Shown here piece by piece: positions 23,170-34,642 of a stretch of 64,000 bases of DNA; position 1 is the first letter of the stretch; each line of letters starts with the position of its first letter. Origin of the DNA: Aegilops tauschii subsp. strangulata (Eukaryota; Streptophyta; Magnoliopsida; Poales; Poaceae). Below the pieces are notes generated by a model. It was not told where the DNA came from and did no database searches. It saw nothing but the letters and a program-made list of their open reading frames with translations. Position numbers and translations under genes: made by a program. The stretch lies in the NCBI RefSeq assembly GCF_002575655.3, contig NC_053037.3, positions 505,122,544 through 505,186,543 of the forward strand, written 5' to 3'.

Positions 23170-24334
23170 TCTTCGCTCAATGAAATCCGCTGTCTAAGCA
23201 TGTGGAGACTTCCATGCATGATCTTGCTCTATTGGAGTATCGTGCATGAATAAAAGTGTATCCATTTATGGTTTAGTCTAGAATCTTCCATGTATGAATC
23301 TTTACTACAGTACTGGTGAAAGACTTACGATGAACCATTTCTTACATCTCCTCTGCCCCCTTCCAAGTCATCCTGATTTAATCCCTCCGTCTAGGTGTAT
23401 AAGGGCATGGTTAATACTTAATACTATAGCCAACTGTTGACTATAAGAAAGTGCCATGTCATCTGTAGCCAACATGTATAACAATCGATACTCAAAAACT
23501 AATTCTTAAAGATCATTTCTTGCAAAGCACAATAAGTGTTATTTCTTCACAAGCTTTGGATGCAGGTTGAACAGTTGAACGCTTTTGTTTGCAAAAGATA
23601 CCTTTTTATCTATTTCACCCGGATGTTTGTGAGCTCTAGAGATGAAATAATATCCGAAGAAACCTATCGATACCCGTTACACATGAGATGACCCCCACAT
23701 CCTTTGTCAAAATAAACAATTCCCCGATCAATGCATTTCACTCTTCCGTGCAACGCACGGCCACCTTACTACTATAGATTAGTACGACCAAAAATTGAAC
23801 TAACATTATATATAGTACGATAAATGCTTATGCATGTCACCTAAAATTATATCATTGGTTCAAATACGAATCCAATGATATAGTTTTTTTTTACATGCAC
23901 TAACATTTTGTTAGTTAAATCTTCAGTCAAATTCACTGGGGGACTAATAAACCACGACCGATATAGTACAAGTGTAGAGGGCGGCGCTGCACGGGAGTCT
24001 CACCCCGCTCGTGGCGCGGCAGTAAAGCCGTCATATCACAAAACCCAACCACTGCCAGTAATAAGTGGCCTGGTAAAACAAATGGACAAACAACCATCAC
24101 ATCCCTTCGTCTTTTTTTGCATTTCATCTCTCTGCATTTACTTTGTTCGGTTCATCTCGCACACTCGATCCCTAGCTACTACTCCTCGTATCCCTAGCTA
24201 CTACTCCTAGGGCTAGTTCTTTTGGCGGCTTAAAAAATAAGCCGTCTCTTCCCCAGCTTTTCCCATAAGACTAGTCATAGTGGAGAGTAACATTAAGGCG
24301 CCTCACTCATTTATTTGGCTTCTAAACTACTACT
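23170..24334. other. Intergenic with short MITE remnants
   Basis: No gene is seen. ATCCCTCCGTCTAGGTG near 23383 and GACTAATAAACCACGACC near 23942 are decayed Stowaway ends. Confidence 0.45.
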
Positions 24335-24951
24335 AGTACTCCCTTCATTTTTATATACAAGGCCACAAACTCAAATTACAGGTACTCCCTCCATCTAGGT
24401 GAGTAAGTCATCTTAGGTTGTGCACCGTGACCAAGGAGGAGGATAAAACGAGAGAACTTAATGTTCATTTGCTAATTAAGCATTGCATGAAATGAACTAA
24501 CCACTGCATGTCGTGTGTGGTAGTCTCAAGTCATTAAAAGGATGCACACCCCACATCTCTTATTGGTTGATATGTCAAGAAACAAGAAACGAGGTAGAAT
24601 TTAATGCACCACGCCTAAGTGTTTTGGGATTATTTGGTTTTTGTAAGATGACTTACACACCTAGACGGAGGGAGTACCAAGATAAAAATCAATGTGTGCT
24701 TTACAAGTCAATTTATTTTCTCGTTTGCCGGGTTAATTAACAGGGTGCATGCACATTAGAAGAAATTGAGTGGCCGTGAGAGAGGAAGTAGATGAGTTTG
24801 TCATTATCATCCACTACATGCATGCTAGTAATTAAGCCATGGGTTACTAGTACGAGGAAACATCATTAATATTTGTCTCGATTATTGTTGGTGGCCTTGT
24901 ATAGATGCAAAATGTATTTTTTATAGTGGCCTTGTATCAAAAATGGAGCGA
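24335..24951. mobile_element. Stowaway-like MITE with another MITE inside
   Basis: The ends CTCCCTTCATTTTTATA and its inverted partner (CTCGCTCCATTTTTGATA on the other strand) are followed inside by ACAAGGCCAC on both arms, and TA flanks both sides. A complete second MITE (24385-24674) splits the element. Confidence 0.65.
24385..24674. mobile_element. Stowaway MITE, 290 bp, nested
   Basis: The terminal inverted repeats CTCCCTCCATCTAGGTG and CACCTAGACGGAGGGAG (nearly perfect) are flanked by TA (24383-24384, 24675-24676). A shortened relative lies near 28795-28920 (shared TAGTCTCAAGTCATTAAAA). Confidence 0.85.
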
Positions 24952-24954
24952 GTA

Positions 24955-25120
24955 CCTCCGTCCTGGTTTATTCGTCACCATTGTAATTTGTGGTAAATTT
25001 TGACCAAAGATTTAACTGATAAAATGTTAGTGCATGTGACATCACAAACATTTCATTAGTTAAATTTATGATCAAAATTTGACACAGATTACAATGGGGA
25101 CCAATAAACCAGGACGGAGC
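24955..25120. mobile_element. Stowaway-like MITE, 166 bp
   Basis: Ends CCTCCGTCCTGGTTTATT and AATAAACCAGGACGGAGC are inverted repeats, with TA on both sides. It abuts the previous MITE with only a few bases between. Confidence 0.8.
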
Positions 25121-25453
25121 TAGTAGTAAAGGGATTACTACTAATCTAGAAGCCTAAACGAACTGGCCCCTGGTACTCCTACTAGTAGTACTAGTACTCA
25201 AGTTGGAATTCCAATTGCACGGCACAACTTGTTAGGCAAAAAATTCGATACAGGGTGTCGGAAGCGGTTTGGGAATTTGCATGCCTTTCCGACCAGTGAG
25301 ATACTCCGTACAAAGTACGACAGAGAAATAACCACAGAGAAGGAAGCTAAAAGTAAACAATCAAACGCGCATTTTTGCATTTGTTTTGCATTGAATCATT
25401 TCACAAGCTTGACTAGTGTTGTTTTTCTACTTTTACAAAAACCACATCGTAAT

Positions 25454-27124
25454 TGTAGGATCGAAAGTATGTCTAGAGGGGGGGGTGATTAGACTACTTG
25501 ACCAAATAAAAATCTAGCCTTTTCCCAATTTTAGTTCTTGGCAGATTTTAGCAACTTAGCACAAGTCAAGCAATCAACCTACACATGCAATTCTAAGAGT
25601 ATAGCAGCGGAATGTAAAACAATTACATATGAAGGTAAAGGGGAGGAGTTTGAGGAGGCAAACGCAATTGGAGACACGGATGTTTTTGTCGTGGTTCCGA
25701 TAGGTGGTGCTATCGTACATCCACGTTGGTGGAGACTTAACCCACAAAGGGTAACGGCTGCGCGAGTCCACGAAGGGCTCCACCCACGAAGGGTCCACGA
25801 AGAAGCAACCTTGTCTATCCCACCATGGCCGTCGCCCAGGAAGGACTTGCCTCACTAGGGTAGATCTTCACGAAGTAGGCGATCTCCTTGCCCTTACAAA
25901 CTCCTTGGTTCAACTCCACAATCTTGTCGGAGGCTCCCAAGTGACACCTAGCCAATCTAGGAGACACCACTCTCCAAGAAGTAACAAATGGTGTGTTGAT
26001 GATGAACTCCTTGCTCTTGTGCTTCAAATGATAGTCTCCCCAACACTCAACTCTCTCTCACAGGATTTGGATTTGGTGTAAAGAAGATTTGAGTGGAAAG
26101 CAACTTGGGGAAGGCTAGAGATCAAGATTCATACGGTAGGAATGGAATATCTTGACCTTAACACAAGTGTAGGTGGTTCTCTCTCAGAAAATGTAAGTTG
26201 GAAGTGTAGGCATATTCTGATGGCTCTCTCCATGAATGAAGAGGGGGTGGAGGGGTATATATAGCCTCCACACAAAATCTAACCGTTACACACAACTTAC
26301 CAATCTCGGTGGGACCGAATCGTGAAACTCGGTCAGACCGATTTAGCAAATAATGTGACCGTTAGGATTTTCGGTGGGACCGACATGCAACTCGGTAGGA
26401 CCGATATGGTTAGGGTTAGGGCATAACGTAATCTCGGCGAGACCGATTACACAAACTCGGTGGGACCGATTTTGGTAATAAGCTAACCAGAGAGTTGGTC
26501 AGGCAAACTCGGTGGGACCGATTCGCTCATCTCGGTGAGACCGAAATGTTACGAAAGGGAAACAGAGAGTTTGCATTGCAATCTTGGTGGGACCGATCGC
26601 TCATCTCGGTTTGACCAAAACGTTACGAAGGGAAACAGAGATATTACAACCCCATCTCGGTGAGACCGAGATCCCTATCGGTGAGACCGATTTGCCTAGG
26701 GTTTGTGGCAGTGGCTATGACATCTGAACTCAGTGGCGCCGGATAGAAAGAATCGGTGGGGCCGAGATGGATTTTTGGTTTGGGTCATATGTGCATGTGA
26801 GAAAGTAGTTGAGGGCTTCGGAGCATATCACTAAGCATTTTGAGCAAGAAAGCCATTAAGCAACACCTCATCCCTCCTTGATAGTATTGGATTTTCCTAT
26901 AGACTCAATGTGATCTTGGATCACTAAAATAGAAAATGTAGAGTCTTGTGCTTTGAGCTTGAGCCAATCCTTTTGTCCTTAGCATTTTGAGGGATCCACT
27001 TTTCTCATCCATGCCATGCCAATCATTGAGCTTTCCTGAAATATTTATCTTGAAATAGCATTAGCTCAATGAGATATATGTTGTTAGGAATTACCAAAAC
27101 CACCCAGGGATAGTTGCACTTTCA
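25454..27124 (-). mobile_element. Solo LTR (LTR-R1), complete, target duplication GTAAT
   Basis: The minus-strand LTR starts TGAAAGTGCAACTATCCC at 27124 and ends CGATCCTACA at 25454 (1671 bp). GTAAT occurs at 25449-25453 and at 27125-27129, and no internal sequence is attached, so it is a solo LTR left by LTR-LTR recombination. Between 26290 and 26770 it has 13 copies of the palindromic word TCGGTGGGACCGA and variants. A paralogue (LTR-R2) is split at 14544-14918 and 45742-46573. The superfamily is not certain from the LTR alone. Confidence 0.9.
26290..26770. repeat. Cluster of palindromic TCGGTnnnACCGA words in LTR-R1
   Basis: Thirteen near-palindromes such as CTCGGTGGGACCGA and CTCGGTGAGACCGA are spaced 15-60 bp apart. 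LTR-R2 has about ten in 46210-46530, so the cluster belongs to the LTR family. Confidence 0.85.
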
Positions 27125-27169
27125 GTAATGTTAAAACGTGCATTTGCCCGTACATAAGTAATAGTAGTA

Positions 27170-27256
27170 CTCCCTCCGTTTAGGTGTATAAAGTCTTCCC
27201 TCCTACTAGGTCACGGTGCACAACCAAAGATGACTTATTCACCTGGACGGAGGGAG
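27170..27256. mobile_element. Stowaway MITE, 87 bp
   Basis: CTCCCTCCGTTTAGGTG at the left and CACCTGGACGGAGGGAG at the right form terminal inverted repeats, with TA on both sides. Confidence 0.82.
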
Positions 27257-27305
27257 TAGCACAGTCTGCAAGCATATATAGAGAGAGACGTGTAGTGCGA
27301 TAGTA

Positions 27306-27398
27306 CTCCCTCCGTTCCAAAATAGATGACCCAACTTTGTACTAACTTCGTACTAAAGTTAGTACAAAGTTGAGTCATCTATTTTGGAACGGAGGGAG
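27306..27398. mobile_element. Stowaway MITE, 93 bp, almost perfect palindrome
   Basis: CTCCCTCCGTTCCAAAATAG and its inverse complement at the right end continue inward (ATGACCCAACTTTGTAC and partner), so most of the element folds into a hairpin. TA flanks both sides. Confidence 0.92.
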
Positions 27399-27573
27399 TA
27401 TATAGTACTAAAGTTTGTGCTGTATGCACCTACTTACAAAATGCGTACGGATACACAAGGTTTCCAAACTTTCCCTCTAATTAAGGATGCTAATAATTCC
27501 CGAACGTTCAGGATTTATCATTTGCGTCCCAAAACTAATGAGATCACCTTACGAAACTAAATTATACTCCCTA

Positions 27574-28296
27574 CTAAAAGCCACGGCGCTCGCAGGAGCG
27601 CTTGCGGCGCGCCACGAGTGCCCTGGTGCGCGGCCGTTTCCCAGCGTGCCGACACAACGCCTCTTCCTCAGCCTCGCAACTTGCGAGGTGCTGATTGGTG
27701 GCTTGCCGGAGGGCGAGCGCAATCTCATCGGTGTGGTGATCCGGCGCCAGTAGGTACTCCTCCTCACTGGAAGTGTGCACCCGGTCCATGTACCGCCAAG
27801 CGTAGATGAGGCGCTTGGCCCCGACTGCACTTAGGGCTTTGGCACGGGCATCCTCCGCCACCCTCACGGCCCTTGCACGAGGCTTCTGCCAAAGAGCCAA
27901 TTGCCTGACTCTCTCGGACGCGACATAGACCTACCAGGCAGCTTGCCCCGCGGTGCGCTTCTCTTCCTCGACCTTCTTCTCCGCCTCTATTTTGGCGTGC
28001 TCTGCCGGCGGCAAAGCCTCCCACATGGCGACATCCATTTCTTTCCAAAGCTCCTCAAGGCTGGGGGGCTCGGCGGGCGGCGCAGCGTTCTCCTCGTAGC
28101 GGGGAGCCGACACATCCTCCAACGCGCATGCTGGCGAGATTGGGAACGCCGACGCGTCCACCTCGGCGCGTCGCGGCGAGGAGTGGAACGCTGACGCGTC
28201 CTCCTCGACTAGTGGCAGCGAGGAACAGAACTGCGACGTGTGACCGTCCGGGCGGTGCAGCGAGGGGCGCTTAGGGCTTGGGAGGGGCGATGCCAT
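27574..28296 (-). pseudogene. Cargo ORF of unknown function with one in-frame stop
   Basis: From ATG at 28296 one minus-strand frame reads to about 27574 with a single TAG near 27931 (context TGGTAGGTC, probably from CAG). I recognise no named domain. The N-terminal third is Pro/Ser-rich with a repeated DASAF element. The middle is acidic and probably helical (PSLEELWKEMDVAMWEALPP, AEHAKIEAEKKVEEEKR). The end is Arg-rich (RTRALVARRKRSCERR). A TATA box lies 75-85 bp upstream (28371-28380). I believe similar proteins are common in wheat-group genomes, but cannot verify that here. Confidence 0.55.
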
Positions 28297-28370
28297 GGTG
28301 GTCGGCGTGAGAGGGAGGGGAAGGAGATAGCGATGAACGTGAGTGTTCTTCCGAATGCCGTGGGAGGCGC

Positions 28371-28380
28371 ACTATTTATA
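28371..28380 (-). promoter_or_regulatory. TATA box of the cargo ORF starting at 28296
   Basis: The minus strand reads CTATAAATAG, a textbook plant TATA box, about 75 bp before the ATG with a C-rich leader between. Confidence 0.6.
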
Positions 28381-28428
28381 GCGAGCAATGGCACACCTGC
28401 GTAAGATATGGACTGAGCTGCACTGACT

Positions 28429-28518
28429 TAACTGCAGGTCCAGTTGCGTCACTGACATGTGGGCCAGACCCTTGTTGGGCCCATATGTCAGTGACCCAAT
28501 GCACCTGCAGTTAAGTAA
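28429..28518. repeat. Imperfect 90-bp palindrome
   Basis: CTTAACTGCAGGT with CACTGACATGTGGGCC on the left pairs with GGGCCCATATGTCAGTG and the inverse of the first word on the right. It could be a small foldback MITE; no clear target duplication was seen. Confidence 0.6.
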
Positions 28519-29877
28519 CTGAAGCAGCGTCCCGGAAGATATGTTACGTGATTAACGTAACAGCTACGTGGGCATATTTGTTGGAGTAAATTACGGGGGA
28601 GGGAAGGGGTGGAAATATTGCTGGTCACAATGGATTGGACGAGCGTGGGGGGAGGAGAGTCATGCATGCATATTTTTTCCACACGGGGTGGAGTGGTGGG
28701 ACCGCCGGAGGGAGAAGGAGAGTCTGGCAGGCATATTGTTTCCACACATGGAGAGGAAAAGATTTGGAGACGAACGGGCTTCCTGCAGGTATGGACAACG
28801 GTGCATAATAAGTCATCTTGCATGCCGGGCTAGGTATAGTCTCAAGTCATTAAAAACATACACGCCCCACACATGTTCATATTTCAAGGTGCACTAAATT
28901 ATTGCATGCAATGATTAAGGCTGGCCATAATGGTGGTATCTTAGCTGGTATCATGCACACGGGAATAGAAAACATGCTGATGTGGCAAAGAATTAACGAA
29001 GAGAGGGGGGGTTAGAGTAACTAGTGTTCATGCATGCATTGGTAAACACATTTTTTGTGAAGAACGACAGTATTAGTTGAGTACTTTTGCAGACTTCAAA
29101 AACTATTCCACCGCCTCTAGTATCTTGCTAAGAGTAGGTGAAAATTTTGAATCGAGCCCTTAAACTAGAAGGGAGGTAGTAGTACTCTAATACTAGCTAA
29201 CCTTGTTGTGATGACAAGATAGGACACGGCACGCACCTGGACGGAGGAACTAGTCTGCATTGTGCATTTAAGTTTTGTCTGAAGTCAATGTACCTCTACT
29301 TTGTCCAAACTTATAGAAAAATGTATCAACATTCACAATGTCAAATCAATATTTTTACACTCGTTATAAAACGTAGTTCTTATACTCATTATAATTAGTA
29401 TTGTAGATATTGATATTTTTAGTATAAATTTGGTCAAACACTTTGCAAATAGTTGACGGGAGTAAAAAGGACCAGAGGGAGTATCATGCATGCGGAGTAG
29501 GCAAAAAAAATTGGTCATTTATAGCCGGTCGAAGTCTCAAAGGGCGCGACCGCGCGAGGGAGGCGAAGGTCGTGGGAGGCGCGACGGTTGATGGAATTAA
29601 GTGAAGTTACATCCACGCGCCGGCATGGCGTGCGAACAGGCAGAAGCTATACCGTCAGGCCTACGATATGGGTCTAGTAGACATGACATCTAGTGGGTCC
29701 CGCATAGTTCTCGAGAACTCTTTGGGGGCTTGCAGCCGTTTATCCACCGGGCAAGCCAGCAACCCCACGCCGTTCGCACGCCCTACTCGTCCTCGTCTTC
29801 TACCTTACAACAGTTCGCTCCCAGTTTTTTTTGCGGGGTACAACAGTTCAACTTCTCCTAACCCTCCTCCAAAATCC
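28519..29877. other. Intergenic, with a MITE remnant
   Basis: No gene is seen. 28795-28920 is a shortened relative of the MITE at 24385-24674. AGAGGGAGTATCATGC near 29475 is a decayed MITE end. 29640-29877 is open in the frame of the next gene but has no conserved start. Confidence 0.5.
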
Positions 29878-30594
29878 ATGGACTCCCAAATCTCCATGGT
29901 CGCCGCTGAGTACCAGGTTAGAGCCATCACCGGCGATGAGTTCATCGTCATCTACACACGTGGATCCGCGACGGTGAAAGCATGGCTTGCTTGCTTCCTA
30001 CGCATGTTCAATTGTTCAACGGATGAGTGGGTCGCTGGGCTAGAAGTTGAGTACACCATAGTCCTGGAAAGAGAGAAGATTCTAAAGGAGACAGAGAGGA
30101 AGAAGCCCGCCGTGATCCAGGTTTGCATACACAACGTTTGCTTGGTCCACCACATATGCCATGCCGATGTTGAGTGCCAGGATTTTAAGCACTTCCTCAA
30201 GGACAAAAGAGTGAAATTCGTTACTGTAGACTTTAGGAACGACGGGGATGTCCTGCGTCGGATAGGTCTCGTTGTAGGCCAGCCCTTCGATCTCCAGAAG
30301 GCAAGCCTGGTGTCCTCCTCTCAACCTTCAATGCTGACCCTGGCAGCAGCCATGATTGATCCTTCATACGCTAAACTGAAGAAACCTCATCACGAGTTTC
30401 ATCATGCATGGGAGTCGAAGACATTAGATGAAGATCACATCCTATACGCAGCAATGGATGCCTACCTTTGTTTAAATATCTACAAGGGTTGGATGAAGAA
30501 GCAGAGCCCATTGTCCGGTTCAAGCAAAGAAGCGTCGGTGACGAGGAAGAGGGACGAGGACGAAGTCGAGGACGTGGACTCGGACTCCGAGTAG
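29878..30594 (+). CDS. 3'-5' exonuclease-like protein (DEDDy/WRN-exo fold), 238 aa
   Basis: ATG at 29878 (CCATGG context) is preferred over the upstream in-frame ATG at 29668, because similarity to the family starts here. Motif I reads AGLEVEYT (E56-x-E58) where active enzymes have D-x-E. Motif II has RND at 120-122, and motif III is Y190-AAM-D194 as in DEDDy enzymes. The length fits small plant WRN-exonuclease-like proteins. The last 25 residues are acidic. Family members trim 3' ends of nucleic acids. Loss of the first catalytic Asp suggests weak or no activity, although Glu might partly replace it. The frame is intact and lies in the CACTA as presumed cargo. Confidence 0.7.
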   Translation: MDSQISMVAAEYQVRAITGDEFIVIYTRGSATVKAWLACFLRMFNCSTDEWVAGLEVEYTIVLEREKILKETERKKPAVIQVCIHNVCLVHHICHADVECQDFKHFLKDKRVKFVTVDFRNDGDVLRRIGLVVGQPFDLQKASLVSSSQPSMLTLAAAMIDPSYAKLKKPHHEFHHAWESKTLDEDHILYAAMDAYLCLNIYKGWMKKQSPLSGSSKEASVTRKRDEDEVEDVDSDSE

Positions 30595-31949
30595 GTGGCA
30601 GTGCCGTCGCTCATGCTGGTTCTACTGTAGTGTCAAGCGGACTAGTTGCTTAGTTTATTTTCAAGGGTGTGTTGTGCTGAGGCCCCAGCAGAACTATGTT
30701 TTTGTTCTTTCTCGTTATTTGAACTCTTTAGTACATACAGTAGTACTAGTACTATGTCTTACTATTGTTCTTCTTGCAGTTGGTACTACTGCACGTATCT
30801 TCGTGTTCCTACTGTACTTAATACGTTCGTACTAGTAGTATAATTTGGGCCAGTCGATTTGTGAAAGAAGTTCGACGGAGCGAAGGAAGAAGACGGCAGA
30901 AGAGGTGGAAGAAGCCCTTCTAGCCATCCATGTTGCATCAAACGGCTCACAAGAGTCGACTGACCCAAATTGCTCCTTCAGATTGGAGGATCCACGTGGC
31001 ATTCAAGGTCTCAAAGGTAGATTTCGTGTCCGCACCCGGTTTGCGGGCTCGACGCGCGCGCGACCGGCTTCCGCCATGACAACCACCATGCGCGCCTCCT
31101 CCGCGGGCGGAGACGACAATGACACGCTAGTTCCTCCTCGCCGGCGTGCTGGAGCACGCGCTCGTCCTCCTCTTCATACGCTACGTGCATAGACGCGGCT
31201 CCACCAGCTGCTCGCGTGCTTGGCAGTGCGGCGGCATCGCGAGGAGGGAATGCAGACGACGTGAGCGGGCGAGCCTTCGGCTTCATGGCACAGGGATGGC
31301 GGCGACACGGCGGTGATGGGCAAGAAATTGTTGGCCGGAGCAGGCGGGAGCCGGCATGCGCAACGGCGGCACCGGCATATTGATGAGTGCGCGTATGGGA
31401 GCTTACTTTAGTTTTATATAGGGTTGGTCAAACTTAAAAGAAAACCGTACTAGTACATGTAAACATTAGACTTAGGCAGCGCTTTTATTAGTTAGTACCA
31501 CAGGCACGATACGGAATCCTGTGCAAGCGCGTGAACCGCGGCCGCGCGGTCGATCGAACGGTGCGTCACCGTGTCGCGCTCGAAGGACATCTACCGAACC
31601 TTTTTGTGTGTGTGAAAACAATCCCCGAATATTACTCAACTTTTTTTCCTGGAAAAGTTCTTGACGCTACAATATTTCCATATATTTCAATTTAGCTCCA
31701 GTTCGTGTTTATTTGGATTTGGACGTTTTAGGTGCGCCCTAGTTTTTTTAATACTGATTTTGTGTGTGTGACTGAGAGAGAACGTGTGTATGTGTCCATA
31801 TGTGTGTTGTGGCGGAAGGGCAATGTGGAGACGGTGTGCGTGTGATACAGACATAGAGAGGTGTGAATGTGCAAATGATCATGCATGAGTGAGACATAGA
31901 CAGATGCCGATACGTTGTGTATACATGAGAGAACGGTCTTCTAGTTTAC
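30595..31949. other. Intergenic, no recognised gene
   Basis: Short ORFs at 30845-31192 and on the opposite strand are Arg/Ala-rich in a GC-rich patch and show no domain. Nothing else is recognised. Confidence 0.5.

Positions 31950-31980
<31 letters not shown>
31950..31980. repeat. (TG)n microsatellite
   Basis: About 15 uninterrupted TG units. Confidence 0.97.
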
Positions 31981-31986
<6 letters not shown>

Positions 31987-32169
31987 GGGAGCATCCGTAA
32001 CACAACAACCATCTCTCTCGATTTGTCCGTCCCTCGCACGATCGCATGTAACACATGCATCAACGCGCACATTTTGACACCCTCACCCAGCCCTTGCCCA
32101 CCTCAAGGCCCGCACAATCTCTTCGTGAATACCCATTTCTCTCCTTAGGTTTGTTTTCTCTCAATATCT

Positions 32170-32215
32170 GACACACACACACACACAGACACACACAGCA
32201 CAGCACACACACACA
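32170..32215. repeat. (AC)n microsatellite, interrupted
   Basis: AC repeats broken by AGAC and AGCACAGC. Confidence 0.95.
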
Positions 32216-32644
32216 CCCTCCCCCGAGCACACAATTCATCCCCATCCAAGGTTATACGGCGACCACCCTCGCTTGTGCTTCTTTGCACCCCAACATGCAC
32301 AACACCTCAATCTTCAAAGAGGGCATCGAGGAGATCGAAGACGGCGACCACACCGCGCTAGAGAATGCGGGGCCATTTGGAAGCAGGATGATGTGACGAC
32401 GGCTGACTGACTCCTCCCCCCACCCTCTCTCTCTCGCACAAAATTACCAATCCCTCTCTCCCCCGCACAAAATTATCAATCCCTCAACCCACGAGATCCT
32501 TCCCCTCTCGTCCATGTTTTTCCAGCTCTCTCATCAAACATGTTGTCTCTTCTCCTTCCACGTATACAGAATCCGGATGCACACGCATCTCACGTATATT
32601 ACATGTCTCCATCTTTCTCACAGACCTAACTTCTTCCTCTCTCT

Positions 32645-32647
<3 letters not shown>

Positions 32648-32692
<45 letters not shown>
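32648..32692. repeat. (CT)n microsatellite
   Basis: About 22 uninterrupted CT units in a wider pyrimidine-rich stretch (32400-32760). Confidence 0.97.
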
Positions 32693-32697
<5 letters not shown>

Positions 32698-34112
32698 ATT
32701 AGGTTTGTCTCCTACTCTCTCGTCCACATACATACAATATTTCCCGCCCTATCTGCTCCATCTTCGCAAGCTCTCTCTGCACGTTTCATTCACACATTGG
32801 GATATGTTCAAAATGTTTCTTCTATAATGGCTGGTGTAGAGTTATGGTTGGTTTTGTTGCATCCCACATAGTAATAACTATGAAATGCATTTAGATTCTC
32901 ATTTGACTGGGATTATGTGAGTTTGAGCATGTTGTGAAGTACTATAGACCTTGTATACATCTTGGGATTCGACAATGATTGTAACTATTGAATTGTATAG
33001 ACCATTACATTCGAAGTCAATAGCCTAATATATTTATTTCACAATTTCAACAAATGATTAGTTCACTACAAACTAAGAAAACAAATGTGTACTCCCTCCG
33101 TTTATATTTAAGTCCGCGTATTCGCATTGGTCAAAGTCAAGTTTTGTAAACTCTCAGAAAGCTCATAACAAAAAATATTAACATATACAATAACAAATAA
33201 ATACCATTAGATTCATTATTGAATGTACTTTCACATCATACATATTTGTTATGTTAAATGTTTATATTTTTCTATAAACTTGGTCAAACTTTAGGAAGTT
33301 TGACTTCGGCCAAACCTAATATGCAGAGTTTAATAGTACTACTCGCTAGTTGCTTAGCTGAATCACTCAACACGCCACACGGGGAGTTCAGTGTCACAAA
33401 ATTTTGAGGTCGGCGGGAAAATCTCCCGCGACCCTGATTCGAGCAGTGGGAAGTTACCATCATAGCCTTCAGAACAGGCCTACGGATCACACTTGGTAGG
33501 GGGCTGTTTTCGTAACTTCAGGTTCACCCTACCCAGCCAACCCCACCCCGGCACCCAGAGTAGTACACCTGAATACTCCCCATTTTCTATCCCCACCGCA
33601 AAATAGACTTCTCCACGGCACCGCAGCCTTCGTGCTCCTCCCCTTTACATCGGCGCACTCGTCCACCGCAGTGCATCTGCCTCATCAACGACCTCGTACG
33701 CTGCACTGGAGTCGGTCCACCGTCGTCGTCGTACACAGAGCCTCTTTACCGGCATCGTCTTCCACGGTCTCGGATCTGCTTCCGGAAGCCGACGCCAAGC
33801 GCAGAAGCACCACGTCGTGGACAATGAACTGACTCCCGTTGCCGACCATGACTCATAGAGGCCGCCACGACCATCGTTCTCCTCCACGATTGGTAATGTG
33901 TGTATTGAATCACTTAGCAGTACATGTGCAGTTCCAATTTTGTTCATACCTACCCTTCAAATTTCCTGGGTGCTATTGTTCCCGTAAAGTAATTGGTTAT
34001 AGCCTCCATTGTCCAACAGAATATCAGCTTGTAATTGTGCGTCGCTCCTATATCGCGCTGTGCTTGGGTAGGTTTTTCATCTGCAACCAGTAGTGTGGCA
34101 AATGATGGAAAG
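32693..34112. other. Intergenic, with a MITE start and a leader-like C-rich exon
   Basis: ACTCCCTCCGTTTATATTTA at 33091 begins a decayed Stowaway-like element. 33600-33895 is C-rich and resembles the leader region near 39900-40150 (shared GATCTGCTTCC and CCGACGCC words). It could be a first exon of the gene at 35462, but no splice link is shown. Confidence 0.4.
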
Positions 34113-34380
34113 TTTTTTAGAACTAGCCAGATGCACATGCGTTGCACGCATCAAGATGCATATGTATGAGTAGTTTATCTTGTGGGAGAAAAGGATGAAC
34201 GAGGGAAGGCCTTATTTGCAAATCTGGAGAGGGGTATGGGTATCTTTTTGCAAAATTCCCATTGTTTCCTTCCTATCTGTCAGATATAAAGCGGGCCGCC
34301 TATATTGCAGGATGGCAGGCACACCATCACCAACTCTGTTTTTTATAAGAAAAAAAGTATAGAGAAAAAAGTAGACAGTA
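34113..34380 (-). mobile_element. Single arm of the foldback family
   Basis: ACTAGCCAGATGCACATGCG, then AAGGATGAACGAGGGAAGG, GATATAAAGCGGGC and CACCATCACCAACTCTG, match one arm of 37733-38164 in the same order. The second arm is missing. Confidence 0.65.
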
Positions 34381-34528
34381 GAGAAGTATAGATAAATATT
34401 AAATATTAAATAAATATAATAGTAGAGAAGAGAGTAGAGATAGCAGAGATGTTGGGAAAGGATCGCGCGCGCGCGGGAAAAAGCGGCCGGGCGTGCGCTA
34501 GTTTTGGCGCGCGGCGTCCGGCGCGCTT

Positions 34529-34535
34529 TATAAAA
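34529..34535 (+). promoter_or_regulatory. TATA box of the AP2-like ORF
   Basis: TATAAAA lies 108-114 bp before the ATG at 34643. The leader between repeats GCCACCGCTCTCTCC-type words. Confidence 0.6.
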
Positions 34536-34642
34536 TCCAACGCCCTCCCACCGCTCTGTACCTTGCCACCGCTCTCTCCCCGCTCTGTGCCTCGCCACCG
34601 CTCTCTCCCTGCTCTTTCTCGCCTCGCCGCCGCTGCGCCACC

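Noticed and set aside
30845..31286. ORFs of 91-115 aa on both strands
   Set aside because: GC-rich composition, no domain and no promoter or splice support.
32484..32702. ORFs rich in Ser/Leu or Arg/Glu
   Set aside because: They translate the (CT)n microsatellite.
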